Source of the DNA: Actinomycetes bacterium
GTDB taxonomy: Bacteria; Actinomycetota; Acidimicrobiia; Acidimicrobiales; Acidimicrobiaceae
NCBI GenBank assembly: GCA_021819725.1
Contig: JAKAQR010000002.1
Coordinates: 1-64,000, forward strand
Reading direction: 5' to 3'
Length of the DNA: 64,000 bases
A program made the translations under genes and the position numbers. Positions 44,387 through 53,643 of this stretch are shown here, piece after piece; the stretch's first letter is position 1, and each line of letters opens with the position of its first letter. The notes below the pieces were generated by a model. The model had not been told where the DNA came from, did no database searches, and saw only the letters and a list, made by a program, of their open reading frames with translations.

Positions 44387-45565
44387 CTAGAAGCTCGGGG
44401 GTGATGCCATGCTCGGCGGTGTCAGCGTTACTCGGGCGCCATCAACGTATACGGGGTGCGCAGTTCCCGTCAACACGCCTCCTTGAAATCCCGAAGTCGC
44501 GCTCCACGGGCCCAAGGCTGGTATGGCCGGGCTGAAGCGGTGTTGAGCCAAGCTCGTCAATATCGCACGGCGACTTGGATTGAGTCCGACTGAACGGAGA
44601 AGTTCTACCGACATCGTGGCGCTGTAGATACCGTTGAGAGTCGCAGAGTTTAGGGGGACTTCTGGGCCGAGGAGATGATCGACCCTGGTCAGATACCCAC
44701 TCCATGCCGCATCAAGGGCTCCTTGAGGCACCCAAGTTCCAAGGCGGAGGAGATCGCCATGAAACGTTGGTGCTCCGGCACGCAACCGTTGACGTGATGT
44801 AGAGTTCTCGACGGCGATCACCGTCGGCGCCTCATTCAAGCTGCTGAGCTCTGCGAGCAGTTTGATCGTCACCGGCGCTGGAGCAAAGCTTATCACGAGG
44901 TCCGGGACCGTTTTGGTGAGCTGCGTCAGCCCTTGCACTTGTCCACTCGTGGTATAGGTGAGCTGTTCCGGTGCCGTCTTGACGCCAAGATCACGAGCGA
45001 TCGTTGGGATACCGGTTGGCGAGAGGACGGCGATAGCCCCATTAGCTAAATCGAGATAGTTCAAAAGCGTCCCAAGATTCGAGGCGGAGGTAGTGATCGG
45101 AGGAACGGTATTGACGGTATTCGCCCCCGTCGCCTGTCCAATCGGATAGAGCTGAAGGATGCCCGAATTCGAGGCCTGGGCCGAGATAGGATTCAGCACC
45201 GAAGAGGGACTATCACCTATCAGGGCAAAAGCGCCAACCGTCATGCTCAAATACCGTGTCTCGTCAGCCGCAATCGCGGTCTGTCCCGCGTCATCTTTCA
45301 CAACAACGCTCAACTGGCGGCCATAAATACCGTGGTGTTCATCAAAAAGTCGAAGGACTGCACGAATGCCAGCCACCTCATCAGAGGCATACTGATGAGA
45401 TACCCCATCGGTGTCGACCTCGCTCGCAAACAGCACGCTCGAAGCGGTAATCCCTGGGGCCGAGGCAAGCGGTGTCGTCAGGCTTGTCGTCCGACTTCCA
45501 CAACTCGCCAGTACGAGACCACCCAAGGCGACCACTAATGACATACTGATCGTCTGGTATCGCAT
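44387..45565 (-). CDS. Branched-chain amino acid-type ABC substrate-binding lipoprotein
   Basis: The 392-residue protein has a lipoprotein signal with lipobox LASC (GGLVLASCGS) and the two-lobed LivJ/ANP-receptor layout: SVLFASEVDTDG, ELRLF-like EHHGIYGRQLSVVVKDD, ALIGDSPSSVLNPIS and LNGIYSATMSVELL. It would capture a small organic ligand outside the membrane. No permease or ATPase genes are nearby, so it may be an orphan receptor. A TAGGGT element lies 8 nt before ATG 45565. Confidence 0.85.
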   Translation of the reverse strand: MRYQTISMSLVVALGGLVLASCGSRTTSLTTPLASAPGITASSVLFASEVDTDGVSHQYASDEVAGIRAVLRLFDEHHGIYGRQLSVVVKDDAGQTAIAADETRYLSMTVGAFALIGDSPSSVLNPISAQASNSGILQLYPIGQATGANTVNTVPPITTSASNLGTLLNYLDLANGAIAVLSPTGIPTIARDLGVKTAPEQLTYTTSGQVQGLTQLTKTVPDLVISFAPAPVTIKLLAELSSLNEAPTVIAVENSTSRQRLRAGAPTFHGDLLRLGTWVPQGALDAAWSGYLTRVDHLLGPEVPLNSATLNGIYSATMSVELLRSVGLNPSRRAILTSLAQHRFSPAIPALGPWSATSGFQGGVLTGTAHPVYVDGARVTLTPPSMASPPSF

Positions 45566-45660
45566 CGGCCACTACCCTAGCACGTCTTCATCCGCCTTTG
45601 GTTCCACCTCACTTAAGGTCGTAGCCGTGATCTGCGCCACGATCCCTATCGGAGCTACCG

Positions 45661-48600
45661 TTATTGAAAATTACGCGCTCCATATACGGGAGTGCCGTCA
45701 AGAGGTGTCACTTTGGAGGCGATCACCGACCGCACCTCCCCGTTGCACTGCAACCTCCCTGTCACGAGCACAGCAGATGCAAGAGCTGCTTCGCGAAAAC
45801 GGACCCAGACGCCAGGGCGTAGGAGAACATTCACTAATCCAGCCTCATCCTCAAGATTGAGGAAGACGACACCCTTTGCCGTACCCGGACGCTGTCGATG
45901 GGTAATGATGCCCGCCACCGTTACCTTGGTTCCATCGCCCAACTCTCCTAGTCGGTCGGAGCGCACAACGCCGGATCGTTCTAGTGAGGTGCGGAGCAAC
46001 TCCAGTGGATGCCCATCGGTCACGAATCCTAGAGCATGAGACTCCATGCGCTGTCGCTCCTTCTCATCGAGGGGCGGGAAAGGAGGTTGTGTGCCCATCG
46101 CCACAATGCCCGAGAGTCCCCCCCGATCCCGCACCACCTCACCACTCTGCCAGATCACCGTATGACGATGTTCACCAAAGCTGTCGAATGCCCCTGCTTT
46201 GGCGAGATTGACCAGCTGAGACTCGTTGAGTTCGACGCGGTCGAGAAGCGCCCGCCAAGCGTCGTACGGTCTGGCCCCGATGATGGCGTGAGCCTTCTCG
46301 TCTCCAATGCCACGGATGGTGTTGAGTCCCACTCGAAGCCGGATCTCACCGTCATGAGCCTCCAAGGTGGTGATAGCTGACCCGTGGTTGACATCAGGAG
46401 GCATAATCTCAACCCCATGACGAGTGGCGTCACGCAGCAAGGTCTGCGGAGACCAGAACCCCATCGGCTGCGAACGCAAGATACCTGCATACAACGCTGC
46501 CGGGTAATGGAGTTTAAACCACGCACTGACATAGACAAGGTAGGCAAAGGAGGCAGCATGACTCTCCGGGAACCCAAAGTTTGCAAAGGCAGAGAGCTTC
46601 TGGTAGATCTCCTCCTTTGCCCGGTCATCGACCCCGTTGGCCTCCATACCAGCAAAAAGACGCCTTTTGAGTCGCTCCATGCGCTCCGTTGACCGTCGAG
46701 AACTCATCGCCTGTCGCAGTTCGTCAGCCTGTGCTGGCGAGAACCCAGCAACATCCATCGCCATCTGCATGAGTTGTTCTTGAAAGAGTGGCACCCCGAG
46801 GGTCTTGGCGAGCGATCGTTCGAGCAGTGGATGCGCGTACGTCACCGCCTCCTCCCCGCTCCGGCGTCGGAGGTAGGGATGGACCGACCCTCCCTGGATT
46901 GGTCCCGGGCGAATGAGTGCGACCTCGACGACAAGATCATAAAAACAGGTCGGCTTCAACCGTGGCAATGTCGCCATCTGCGCCCGCGACTCCACCTGAA
47001 AAAGACCGATCGAGTCAGCGTGCTGCAACATCTCGTAAACCTGCTCTTCCTGAGGCAAAAGTGCAATGTCGACGGTAACACCCCAGGCCTCCTTGACCAG
47101 GTCGACCATCTCATGGATCGCGCCCAGCATCCCGAGGCCAAGGAGATCGAACTTGACGAGTCCCATCCGTGCGCAGTCGTCCTTGTCCCATTGCAGCACA
47201 CTTCGTTCTGCCTTACGCGCCCACTCAACGGGACAAACCTCAATGATCGGTCGATCACAGATCACCATCCCCCCCACATGAAGACCAAGGTGTCGGGGTG
47301 CATCTTCGAGACCGAGTGCGATCTGAGCGATATCCGTAGGAACTTCCAGCAGCGGATGTCCACGATGATCGCGCGCCTCCAGTGAAGCACGCAGTGAACC
47401 GCGCCGTTCGATCTGGCGAGACCATCGGTCGATCTGCGTGGTAGGCACACCGTAGACGCGTGCGCTATCGCGGAGCACCGAACGAGCCCGGTAGGTGATC
47501 AGGCTGGCGACTTGAGCGGCGTGTTCCCTGCCATAGCGACGAAAGACATACTGCAACACCTCCTCGCGTCGCCCGCTCTCGATATCGATATCGATATCCG
47601 GAGGACCATCGCGCTCAGGAGAGAGAAAACGTTCAAAGAGCAGACCAAGGGCGACCGGGTCAGCGTTGGTAATCCCGAGGGCGTAACAGACGGCGGAGTT
47701 CGCTGCCGATCCCCGACCCTGGCAGTAGATCCCTTCTCTGCGGCAGAAATCGACCAGATCGGTCACCACAAGGAAGTAGCCAGCAAAACCCAATGCCTCG
47801 ATGATATCAAGCTCGTAGCCGAGCTGACGATAGGCTCCTGGAACCCGTTCAGCACCCGCGACTCCATAACGCTGTGGCGCTCGCTCAAAAGTGAGGTTGC
47901 GGAGCCAGGAGCTATCCGTCGCACCCGCAGGAGCAAGCGAGCGAGGCAGACCCGGAGCGATGAGCTGCAGCGGGAAACGACAGCGTTCCATCACCTCCAA
48001 CGTCTGGGCTACGACACCCGGATAACGTCCAAAATGTTGTCGCTGCTCCTTGGGGGTGCGCAGTCGCGGTACCCCCGCACTCGGCAGGTATCCATCGAGT
48101 TGCGCAAGCCGAGAGTTTGACCTGATCGCAGCCGCAACCGTCGCTAATCGCTGGCCATGGCCATCGAGAGCGTGCACATTTTGCGTACCGACGAGCGGTA
48201 ACGCCCGCTCAGTCGCAAGTGCGGCGAAGAAATCCGCTCGGACCGCATCCAATGGATCGCCATGATCGTGGATCTCAATCACCAACGCATCACGGCCGAA
48301 ACGCTCCTCCAATTCACTCAATCGACGTCGAGTCGCGTTGGGACCTTCCTCCATGAAGGCACGCGAGAGGGGACCTTTACGACATCCAGTTAATACAATC
48401 CAGCCATCCCGTGGTTGGTTGGCGGCCAACTGATCGAGAGACAACGAAAAGACGCCCTTCGATCCTCCCCGAAGATGTCCTTCAGCAAGCGTTCGAGAGA
48501 GTGCTTGATACCCCTCAATCGAGGCTGCAAGGACCACGAGATGCTCTCCGGGTGGATCGAATGCGCCGGTACGCGTCTCTGCTCTACCGAGGGTTACTTC

Positions 48601-48882
48601 AGCCCCGATAATCGGTTGAATCCCGACGGAGTGAGCAGCCGCCAAAAAGCGAGGGACCCCGTAGAGACCGTTGTGGTCGGTCAGCGCAATCCCAGCGAGA
48701 CCTGCATGGCTCGCCGCGGCGACAAGATCCTCGGGTGAGACGACACCGTCGAGGAAGCTAAAGTAGCTATGCGCATGGAGTTCTGCGTAACCCGACACCG
48801 GAGGGTCGGATGCCGTATACCCCGATCGTACACTATCGACGTCTTGAACGCGCCAGATCGGTCGCTGTCGGTGGCGAGGCAT
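45661..48882 (-). CDS. dnaE2: DnaE2 error-prone DNA polymerase III alpha-like subunit
   Basis: The 1073-residue protein has the size of DnaE2 (replicative DnaE1 is nearer 1180). It has an N-terminal PHP domain (YAELHAHSYFSFLDG), the polymerase catalytic block QGRGSAANSAVCYALG and PDIDIDIESGRREEVLQYV, the HhH region and a C-terminal OB-fold (VAGIITHRQRPGTAKG). DnaE2 works with ImuA and ImuB in mutagenic bypass of DNA damage. The gene begins 3 nt after imuB ends. Confidence 0.95.
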   Translation of the reverse strand: MPRHRQRPIWRVQDVDSVRSGYTASDPPVSGYAELHAHSYFSFLDGVVSPEDLVAAASHAGLAGIALTDHNGLYGVPRFLAAAHSVGIQPIIGAEVTLGRAETRTGAFDPPGEHLVVLAASIEGYQALSRTLAEGHLRGGSKGVFSLSLDQLAANQPRDGWIVLTGCRKGPLSRAFMEEGPNATRRRLSELEERFGRDALVIEIHDHGDPLDAVRADFFAALATERALPLVGTQNVHALDGHGQRLATVAAAIRSNSRLAQLDGYLPSAGVPRLRTPKEQRQHFGRYPGVVAQTLEVMERCRFPLQLIAPGLPRSLAPAGATDSSWLRNLTFERAPQRYGVAGAERVPGAYRQLGYELDIIEALGFAGYFLVVTDLVDFCRREGIYCQGRGSAANSAVCYALGITNADPVALGLLFERFLSPERDGPPDIDIDIESGRREEVLQYVFRRYGREHAAQVASLITYRARSVLRDSARVYGVPTTQIDRWSRQIERRGSLRASLEARDHRGHPLLEVPTDIAQIALGLEDAPRHLGLHVGGMVICDRPIIEVCPVEWARKAERSVLQWDKDDCARMGLVKFDLLGLGMLGAIHEMVDLVKEAWGVTVDIALLPQEEQVYEMLQHADSIGLFQVESRAQMATLPRLKPTCFYDLVVEVALIRPGPIQGGSVHPYLRRRSGEEAVTYAHPLLERSLAKTLGVPLFQEQLMQMAMDVAGFSPAQADELRQAMSSRRSTERMERLKRRLFAGMEANGVDDRAKEEIYQKLSAFANFGFPESHAASFAYLVYVSAWFKLHYPAALYAGILRSQPMGFWSPQTLLRDATRHGVEIMPPDVNHGSAITTLEAHDGEIRLRVGLNTIRGIGDEKAHAIIGARPYDAWRALLDRVELNESQLVNLAKAGAFDSFGEHRHTVIWQSGEVVRDRGGLSGIVAMGTQPPFPPLDEKERQRMESHALGFVTDGHPLELLRTSLERSGVVRSDRLGELGDGTKVTVAGIITHRQRPGTAKGVVFLNLEDEAGLVNVLLRPGVWVRFREAALASAVLVTGRLQCNGEVRSVIASKVTPLDGTPVYGARNFQ

Positions 48883-48885
48883 GCG

Positions 48886-50403
48886 TCAGGCAAACTCCCC
48901 CTCGAGCCACCAACGTTGTGCCTCTCGAATCACGAGACTGACCCCTTTGGGGGTGATCACCATCAGCCGCACATACCGTCGACGGCGGTGTTCCCACCAG
49001 CGCTCAACGACGACCCAAGGGCCATGAAAAGCCGAAATCACGAGCTGCTCACGGCCACGAACGAGCACCGCGGGTTGAGGAAGAATGACTCCGTCCCCGT
49101 ACACCCCCACGGGAACGCCAGCGACATCAAAGAGGCCGACCTCACGGGGGTGTTGATAGACCAGGCTCGGGGCAGCACCGCGCAGACGACCTGGCCACGG
49201 AGCCCCAGTATCATCTGAGGGCATCGGAGATGGCCATCGGCCATTCCAAGGAACCCAAACACCCTGCTCGCCTAGGGAGCGACCACCCTGCAGCACCGGC
49301 ACGCGCACACTAGCGTCGCCATAGAGTGTCGTCAAGCGAGTCAATGTTGCAAGAATCGCCGACTCCTTGAGCTCCTGGCGATCGAGTGTCAACTGACGTC
49401 GACGCAATGGAGACCATCCCAATGGTTCGACACGCACCTCAACCAACGGATCACGACGCGACCGCGTCGCCTGTTCGAACCATCGAAGTCGCGCGATCAG
49501 TTCCGTAGTACTTGCCCCATCAAGTACCTCCACCACCTTGGTCAGCTCACCCGTCGTCGTGACGAGGACCATATTCGCCTTCACAAGTACCAGTCCACTC
49601 TGTTCGGCGGCGTGGACAAGTCGATCGAGCGGTCGCATCAGGCGGAACGAGATCCGTTCGGTGGTGTCGCCATCGAAGACAGTCGTGGTGCACATCACGA
49701 TCTCGGAGAGATCATCATCCCCGACGACAAGGTCGGCTTCAAGGCGACAGAGACGATGCCAGCGCAGCCCAGTGCCACCAAAACGTGCCGCCACCACAGC
49801 GCCGTCGAGTCGTTGAAAATCAGCAATTCGCTCCATCCCAACCTCGCGCAACACCGCTGCCACCGGCGTTGGAAGGAGTTCAGTGACTCTGCGCTCGCCC
49901 ACAAACGACACCGACTCCCCCGGACGTATGCGACACCCAAGGCGTGCTGCTACCAACGCAACAAAAACAGAATCAGCCGCCCCAAGCGTGGCGCGCACCT
50001 GGGGGTAGGTCTGGGTCAGCGACGCAATAACCGACTCGATAGCCGCAAATACCTGTGGTTCGGACCCAAAGTATCGAGTCATCGAGCCCAATGGGGCTAT
50101 GAACGAATGTCGGTAGCGACGAAAATGAGGAGAGACGGCGTCAAACATCCGCAACAATCGTGCAAGCCACTGCTCTTCCCGATACTGATCACGCTCTCGC
50201 ACCTCCAGCATGGGACAGCGCGCCATCGCCTCCGACGAACGCATGCCGACCACAACACCATGGTGTTTGGCTGCCTCCGCTACCTCCACGATCTGACCTC
50301 GGTACACCACTGCAGCGCAATCACTTACCGTAAGGTCGAGCGCCAGCGCCGAAATTCCAGTGAGATCGAGAGCAACCACACGTCGAGGAGTGGTCAGCAT
50401 CAT
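48886..50403 (-). CDS. imuB: ImuB, Y-family-like mutasome protein
   Basis: A Y-family DNA polymerase relative of about 505 residues, with RRVVALDLTGISALALDL at the start, VGMRSSEAMARCPML, LGAADSVFVALVAARLG and a C-terminal extension. In mycobacteria, ImuB lacks polymerase activity and links DnaE2 to the beta clamp; here too the carboxylates expected in the first palm motif appear replaced. ATG 50403 overlaps the imuA stop (ATGA). The long frame to 50505 lies inside imuA. Confidence 0.92.
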   Translation of the reverse strand: MMLTTPRRVVALDLTGISALALDLTVSDCAAVVYRGQIVEVAEAAKHHGVVVGMRSSEAMARCPMLEVRERDQYREEQWLARLLRMFDAVSPHFRRYRHSFIAPLGSMTRYFGSEPQVFAAIESVIASLTQTYPQVRATLGAADSVFVALVAARLGCRIRPGESVSFVGERRVTELLPTPVAAVLREVGMERIADFQRLDGAVVAARFGGTGLRWHRLCRLEADLVVGDDDLSEIVMCTTTVFDGDTTERISFRLMRPLDRLVHAAEQSGLVLVKANMVLVTTTGELTKVVEVLDGASTTELIARLRWFEQATRSRRDPLVEVRVEPLGWSPLRRRQLTLDRQELKESAILATLTRLTTLYGDASVRVPVLQGGRSLGEQGVWVPWNGRWPSPMPSDDTGAPWPGRLRGAAPSLVYQHPREVGLFDVAGVPVGVYGDGVILPQPAVLVRGREQLVISAFHGPWVVVERWWEHRRRRYVRLMVITPKGVSLVIREAQRWWLEGEFA

Positions 50404-51005
50404 TGTGCCACCGTTGTTGCCATACCGACCGTGAGCCCATGCTCTTCTGCCGCAATACGCAGGATGGGAGACCCCAAGGGGCACTCTGGCGTTGGGACAC
50501 CCCAACCGAGTTCCTCGACGACGAGCGTCACCCCAGGCAGAGATCGTCGGAGCTGGTCATGCTCGATCGTCACCATACGATCAAGCATGACCAGTGCGCT
50601 TCTGCGCTCCCTAGCCCGCGCGACGAGTCGGTGCCAAGAACGGTCGAGAACGGCCACATCCAACACGACAACATCAAAGGCTGCAACAAGCAGAGCAATG
50701 ACCTGGTTCATCTCAGATTCATGATCGACCAATAGGACACGAGAAAGATCCCAACCGGCGCGTGCTAACGCCACCACACCAAGATCGTGGAGGCCAGCAA
50801 GGGCGATGTTGTAACCCGCTTGAGAGGTGACACTGAGCATCTCAATCATGGCGGTGTAAGACCCTGCTCCACAGACGCTGGTAACGGCGCCTGCCAGCAA
50901 TCCACCCTTTGGGAGCAACGTCGCGTACTCGGCCTTGAGCGGTAACGTTGTCGGTGGTTGATGTGGGGTCGCGTCGAGCAACGATGAGGTAGGCAACAGC
51001 TCCAT
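50400..51005 (-). CDS. imuA: ImuA RecA-like mutasome protein
   Basis: The product of about 201 residues is a reduced RecA-like protein of the ImuA' type: LLPKGGLLAGAVTSVCGAGSYTAM at the place of a Walker A loop, LARAGWDLSRVLLVDH, and FDVVVLDVAVLD. The loop reads GAGSYTAM rather than GxxxxGKT, as in other ImuA' proteins, so ATP binding is doubtful. The frame is open to GTG 51056, but an SOS-like box and a -10 element lie inside that extension. ATG 51005, 6 nt after TACTAT, is therefore the likely start. Confidence 0.88.
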   Translation of the reverse strand: MELLPTSSLLDATPHQPPTTLPLKAEYATLLPKGGLLAGAVTSVCGAGSYTAMIEMLSVTSQAGYNIALAGLHDLGVVALARAGWDLSRVLLVDHESEMNQVIALLVAAFDVVVLDVAVLDRSWHRLVARARERRSALVMLDRMVTIEHDQLRRSLPGVTLVVEELGWGVPTPECPLGSPILRIAAEEHGLTVGMATTVAQ

Positions 51006-51016
51006 ATCGACATAGT

Positions 51017-51030
51017 AGTACATTTGTTCG
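51017..51030 (-). promoter_or_regulatory. LexA/SOS-box-like operator of the imuA-imuB-dnaE2 operon
   Basis: On the minus strand the sequence CGAACAAATGTACT matches 12 of 14 positions of the Gram-positive LexA consensus CGAACRNRYGTTYG. It overlaps the first base of the TACTAT -10 element (51017-51012), so LexA would block RNA polymerase. Confidence 0.7.
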
Positions 51031-51116
51031 CTTTTCTGGCGTGGGTTCGACTGCACATGCTCTCATAACCATGATGAACAACATGTTGCTTGGGAAAATC
51101 GTCGAACCAGATCTGC

Positions 51117-51122
51117 TAAGGT
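51117..51122 (+). promoter_or_regulatory. -10 element of the ATP-grasp/alpha-E operon (leaderless type)
   Basis: TAAGGT lies 6 nt before ATG 51129 and no ribosome site is present, so the operon probably starts transcription at the A of the start codon. Confidence 0.5.
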
Positions 51123-51128
51123 TGCGCT

Positions 51129-52685
51129 ATGGAGAATACCCTCCTTGACGCATACGCGATCTCGGACACCTTCGACGAGGTGCTCACTGCGCCGGGACTT
51201 CCGCGCCCAGGTTGCATGGAGCTCTACAGCGCGCTCCAGGAGCTCAGCGAGACCGAGTTCGAGCAGCGCTGCCAGGAGCGAGACCTCTCGTTCCGTGACC
51301 GTGGTGTCACCTACTCCTTCGCGGGATTGGAGGCACCCTTCCCGCTCGACCCGATCCCGAGGATCATCTCCTCACAGGAGTGGGCCTACCTCGAGAGCGG
51401 TGTCATCCAACGAGTCCGCGCACTCGAAGCCTTTCTCGACGACGTCTTCACCCAACAGCGGATCTTTCGAGATCGAATCATCCCCCACCGGCTCGTTCTC
51501 TCCTCTCCACTCTTCATTCGACAGGCCTACGGACTGGCACCAGCCAACGGTGTTCGCATCCACATCTCGGGCATGGACATCGTGCGGGGCCATGATGGGA
51601 AACTGATGGTGCTTGAGGACAACCTGCGAACCCCGTCTGGAGTCTCCTATGTACTCGAGAATCGGCGGAGTATGACGCGCATCTTTCCAGAGTTCTTTCG
51701 TGGTAACCGAGTGCGACCAGTAGCAAACTACCCGACAGAACTCCTCCGCGCCCTCGTAGCGGCAGCCCCCCAGGGCGCGACTTCGGATCCAAAAGTGGTC
51801 CTCCTCACACCTGGCATCCACAACGCTGCCTACTTCGAACACACCTTTCTTGCTCGGCAGATGGGTGTGGATCTCGTTGAAGGAGGCGACCTAGCCTGTC
51901 GGGACGGCATCTGTTATCTCCATACCACCGAGGGCGACCAGCGAGTCGATGTCATCTACCGACGAATCAGTGACGATTACCTCGACCCGCTCTACTTTGA
52001 ACCCTCTTCGTTGCTTGGCGTACCTGGCCTCGTCACCTGCATCCGTGCGGGCAACCTCACCGTCGCAAATGCAATCGGGAATGGCGTCGCCGACGACAAA
52101 CTCACCTACACCTATGTTCCCGACATGATTCGCTATTATCTTGGTGAGGAGCCGATCCTCGCAAACGTTCCAACCTATCGGCTTGAGGACCCCGAGGTCC
52201 GTTCATGGGTCGTCAAGAGGCTCGACCAACTCGTGCTCAAACCAGTCGATGCCTCGGGTGGTACCGGAATTGTGATCGGACCTGATGCCGACGAGGCAAC
52301 GCTCCTTGCGGCGAGAGCAGCGATGCTTGCGAACCCTCGTGGCTGGATCGCCCAAGAGGTGGTCCGGCTGTCGACCTGTCCAACCAGAGTTCCTGAAGGC
52401 ATCGAACCCCGACATATCGACCTACGTCCGTTTGTCATCAACCAAGGGGATCGCATCTGGGTACTTCCTGGAGGGCTCACACGGGTTGCCTTACCGAAGG
52501 GCTCCCTGATCGTCAACTCCTCCCAGGGAGGCGGTTCCAAGGACACCTGGGTACTCGATGCCACCGCAGACAAGGTTGATCTCCATCCCACCAACGGCGT
52601 CGCGGCTGGCGAACATCTCGTCCATCAAGCGACTGCTCCTGAGCCAGATCACCCGCTGCAAAGCACGAAACAACAGGAGCAATGA
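51129..52685 (+). CDS. Circularly permuted ATP-grasp protein (COG2308)
   Basis: The 518-residue protein belongs to the circularly permuted ATP-grasp type 2 family (DUF404/407): IPHRLVLSSPLFIRQAYG, VHISG-like HISGMDIVRGHDGKLMVLED, TPSGVSYVLENRR, NAIGNGVADDKLTYTYVPDM and LDQLVLKPVDASGGTGIVIG. The family is found with alpha-E proteins and transglutaminases and is thought to form or ligate peptides. It is the first gene of that three-gene operon here. Confidence 0.93.
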   Translation: MENTLLDAYAISDTFDEVLTAPGLPRPGCMELYSALQELSETEFEQRCQERDLSFRDRGVTYSFAGLEAPFPLDPIPRIISSQEWAYLESGVIQRVRALEAFLDDVFTQQRIFRDRIIPHRLVLSSPLFIRQAYGLAPANGVRIHISGMDIVRGHDGKLMVLEDNLRTPSGVSYVLENRRSMTRIFPEFFRGNRVRPVANYPTELLRALVAAAPQGATSDPKVVLLTPGIHNAAYFEHTFLARQMGVDLVEGGDLACRDGICYLHTTEGDQRVDVIYRRISDDYLDPLYFEPSSLLGVPGLVTCIRAGNLTVANAIGNGVADDKLTYTYVPDMIRYYLGEEPILANVPTYRLEDPEVRSWVVKRLDQLVLKPVDASGGTGIVIGPDADEATLLAARAAMLANPRGWIAQEVVRLSTCPTRVPEGIEPRHIDLRPFVINQGDRIWVLPGGLTRVALPKGSLIVNSSQGGGSKDTWVLDATADKVDLHPTNGVAAGEHLVHQATAPEPDHPLQSTKQQEQ

Positions 52686-52686
52686 G

Positions 52687-53643
52687 ATGTTGGTTCGTAT
52701 CGCAGCATCACTTTTCTGGCTAGGTCGTTACCTGGAGCGCGCCGATGATACCGCTCGCATCCTTGAGGTACACCTCAATCATGAGCTCGAGTCTGGATCA
52801 ACAGCCCCACAGAGTTCCTTCCTCTCTACCCTCGGTTTTGACAAGCTTGACGGCGACGAAGCCGACTCAGCGACGCTCTTTGCCACACTGGGCTTCTCGC
52901 TCGACCATCCAAACTCGATCGCATCCTCAATTGTCGCTGCCAGAAGAAACGCTGGAGGGCTAAGGGAACTGTTGCCAAGCGAAGTTTACGAAGCCATCAA
53001 CATCGCTGATCGCCTCCTCGTCAAAATGCCTCGCAGAAGTACTTCCCTCTCCGAATTTTTCCGCTACGTCCGCCTTGCCCATGAGCGCGTTGCCATCACC
53101 GTCGGCCTCCTCAACGAGAGCTTCCCACGCGATGATGGTTGGCAATTCCTCCAACTTGGGACCTTTATCGAGCGTGTCGATATGACGCTTCGCCTCCTCA
53201 AGTTTCGCCTCGTCTTCGCACCAGAAAGTCGAGATTGGGTCACGACGTTGAAGTACTGTTCTGCGTATGAGTTCTATATTCGCACCTACCATGGTCAAGT
53301 AGAGCCCGAGTATGTGCTCGAATTTCTACTCGTCGATCGTCTGTTTCCGCGCAGCGTCCAGTTCGGCCTACTGACGGCCGAGCGTTGCCTGGAACACATC
53401 GCACCCGACACCCATCGGAGCGCTCCGCCCGCTCCAGCCCAACGAATCCTCGGTCAGGCAAGAGCCACGATATCCTTCTTGACGAGGGAGGACCTCACCA
53501 CACGAATCGAGACACTGCTTGAAGACTTGAGTCTTGCCTGCTCTCTCGCCTCAGATGCCATCACTCAGCAATACTTCGGAGACGTCCGCGGACAATCATG
53601 GCAACGCGAAGTAGCCACCGCACTGCCACGGAGTGGGCGATGA
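52687..53643 (+). CDS. Alpha-E domain protein (DUF403, COG2307)
   Basis: The 318-residue all-helical protein opens with MLVRIAASLFWLGRYLERADDTARIL, the signature of the alpha-E family, and contains FLQLGTFIERVDMTLRLL and SVQFGLLTAERCLEHI. Its biochemical role is unknown, but it nearly always accompanies circularly permuted ATP-grasp proteins. It starts 1 nt after the upstream stop and overlaps the transglutaminase start by 4 nt. Confidence 0.93.
   Translation: MLVRIAASLFWLGRYLERADDTARILEVHLNHELESGSTAPQSSFLSTLGFDKLDGDEADSATLFATLGFSLDHPNSIASSIVAARRNAGGLRELLPSEVYEAINIADRLLVKMPRRSTSLSEFFRYVRLAHERVAITVGLLNESFPRDDGWQFLQLGTFIERVDMTLRLLKFRLVFAPESRDWVTTLKYCSAYEFYIRTYHGQVEPEYVLEFLLVDRLFPRSVQFGLLTAERCLEHIAPDTHRSAPPAPAQRILGQARATISFLTREDLTTRIETLLEDLSLACSLASDAITQQYFGDVRGQSWQREVATALPRSGR

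Noticed and set aside
49612..50724. A 370-codon open frame on the plus strand opposite imuB and imuA
   Set aside because: It lies entirely antisense to two well-supported genes, has no ribosome site, and its translation is rich in His/Arg/Ser as expected of a shadow frame.
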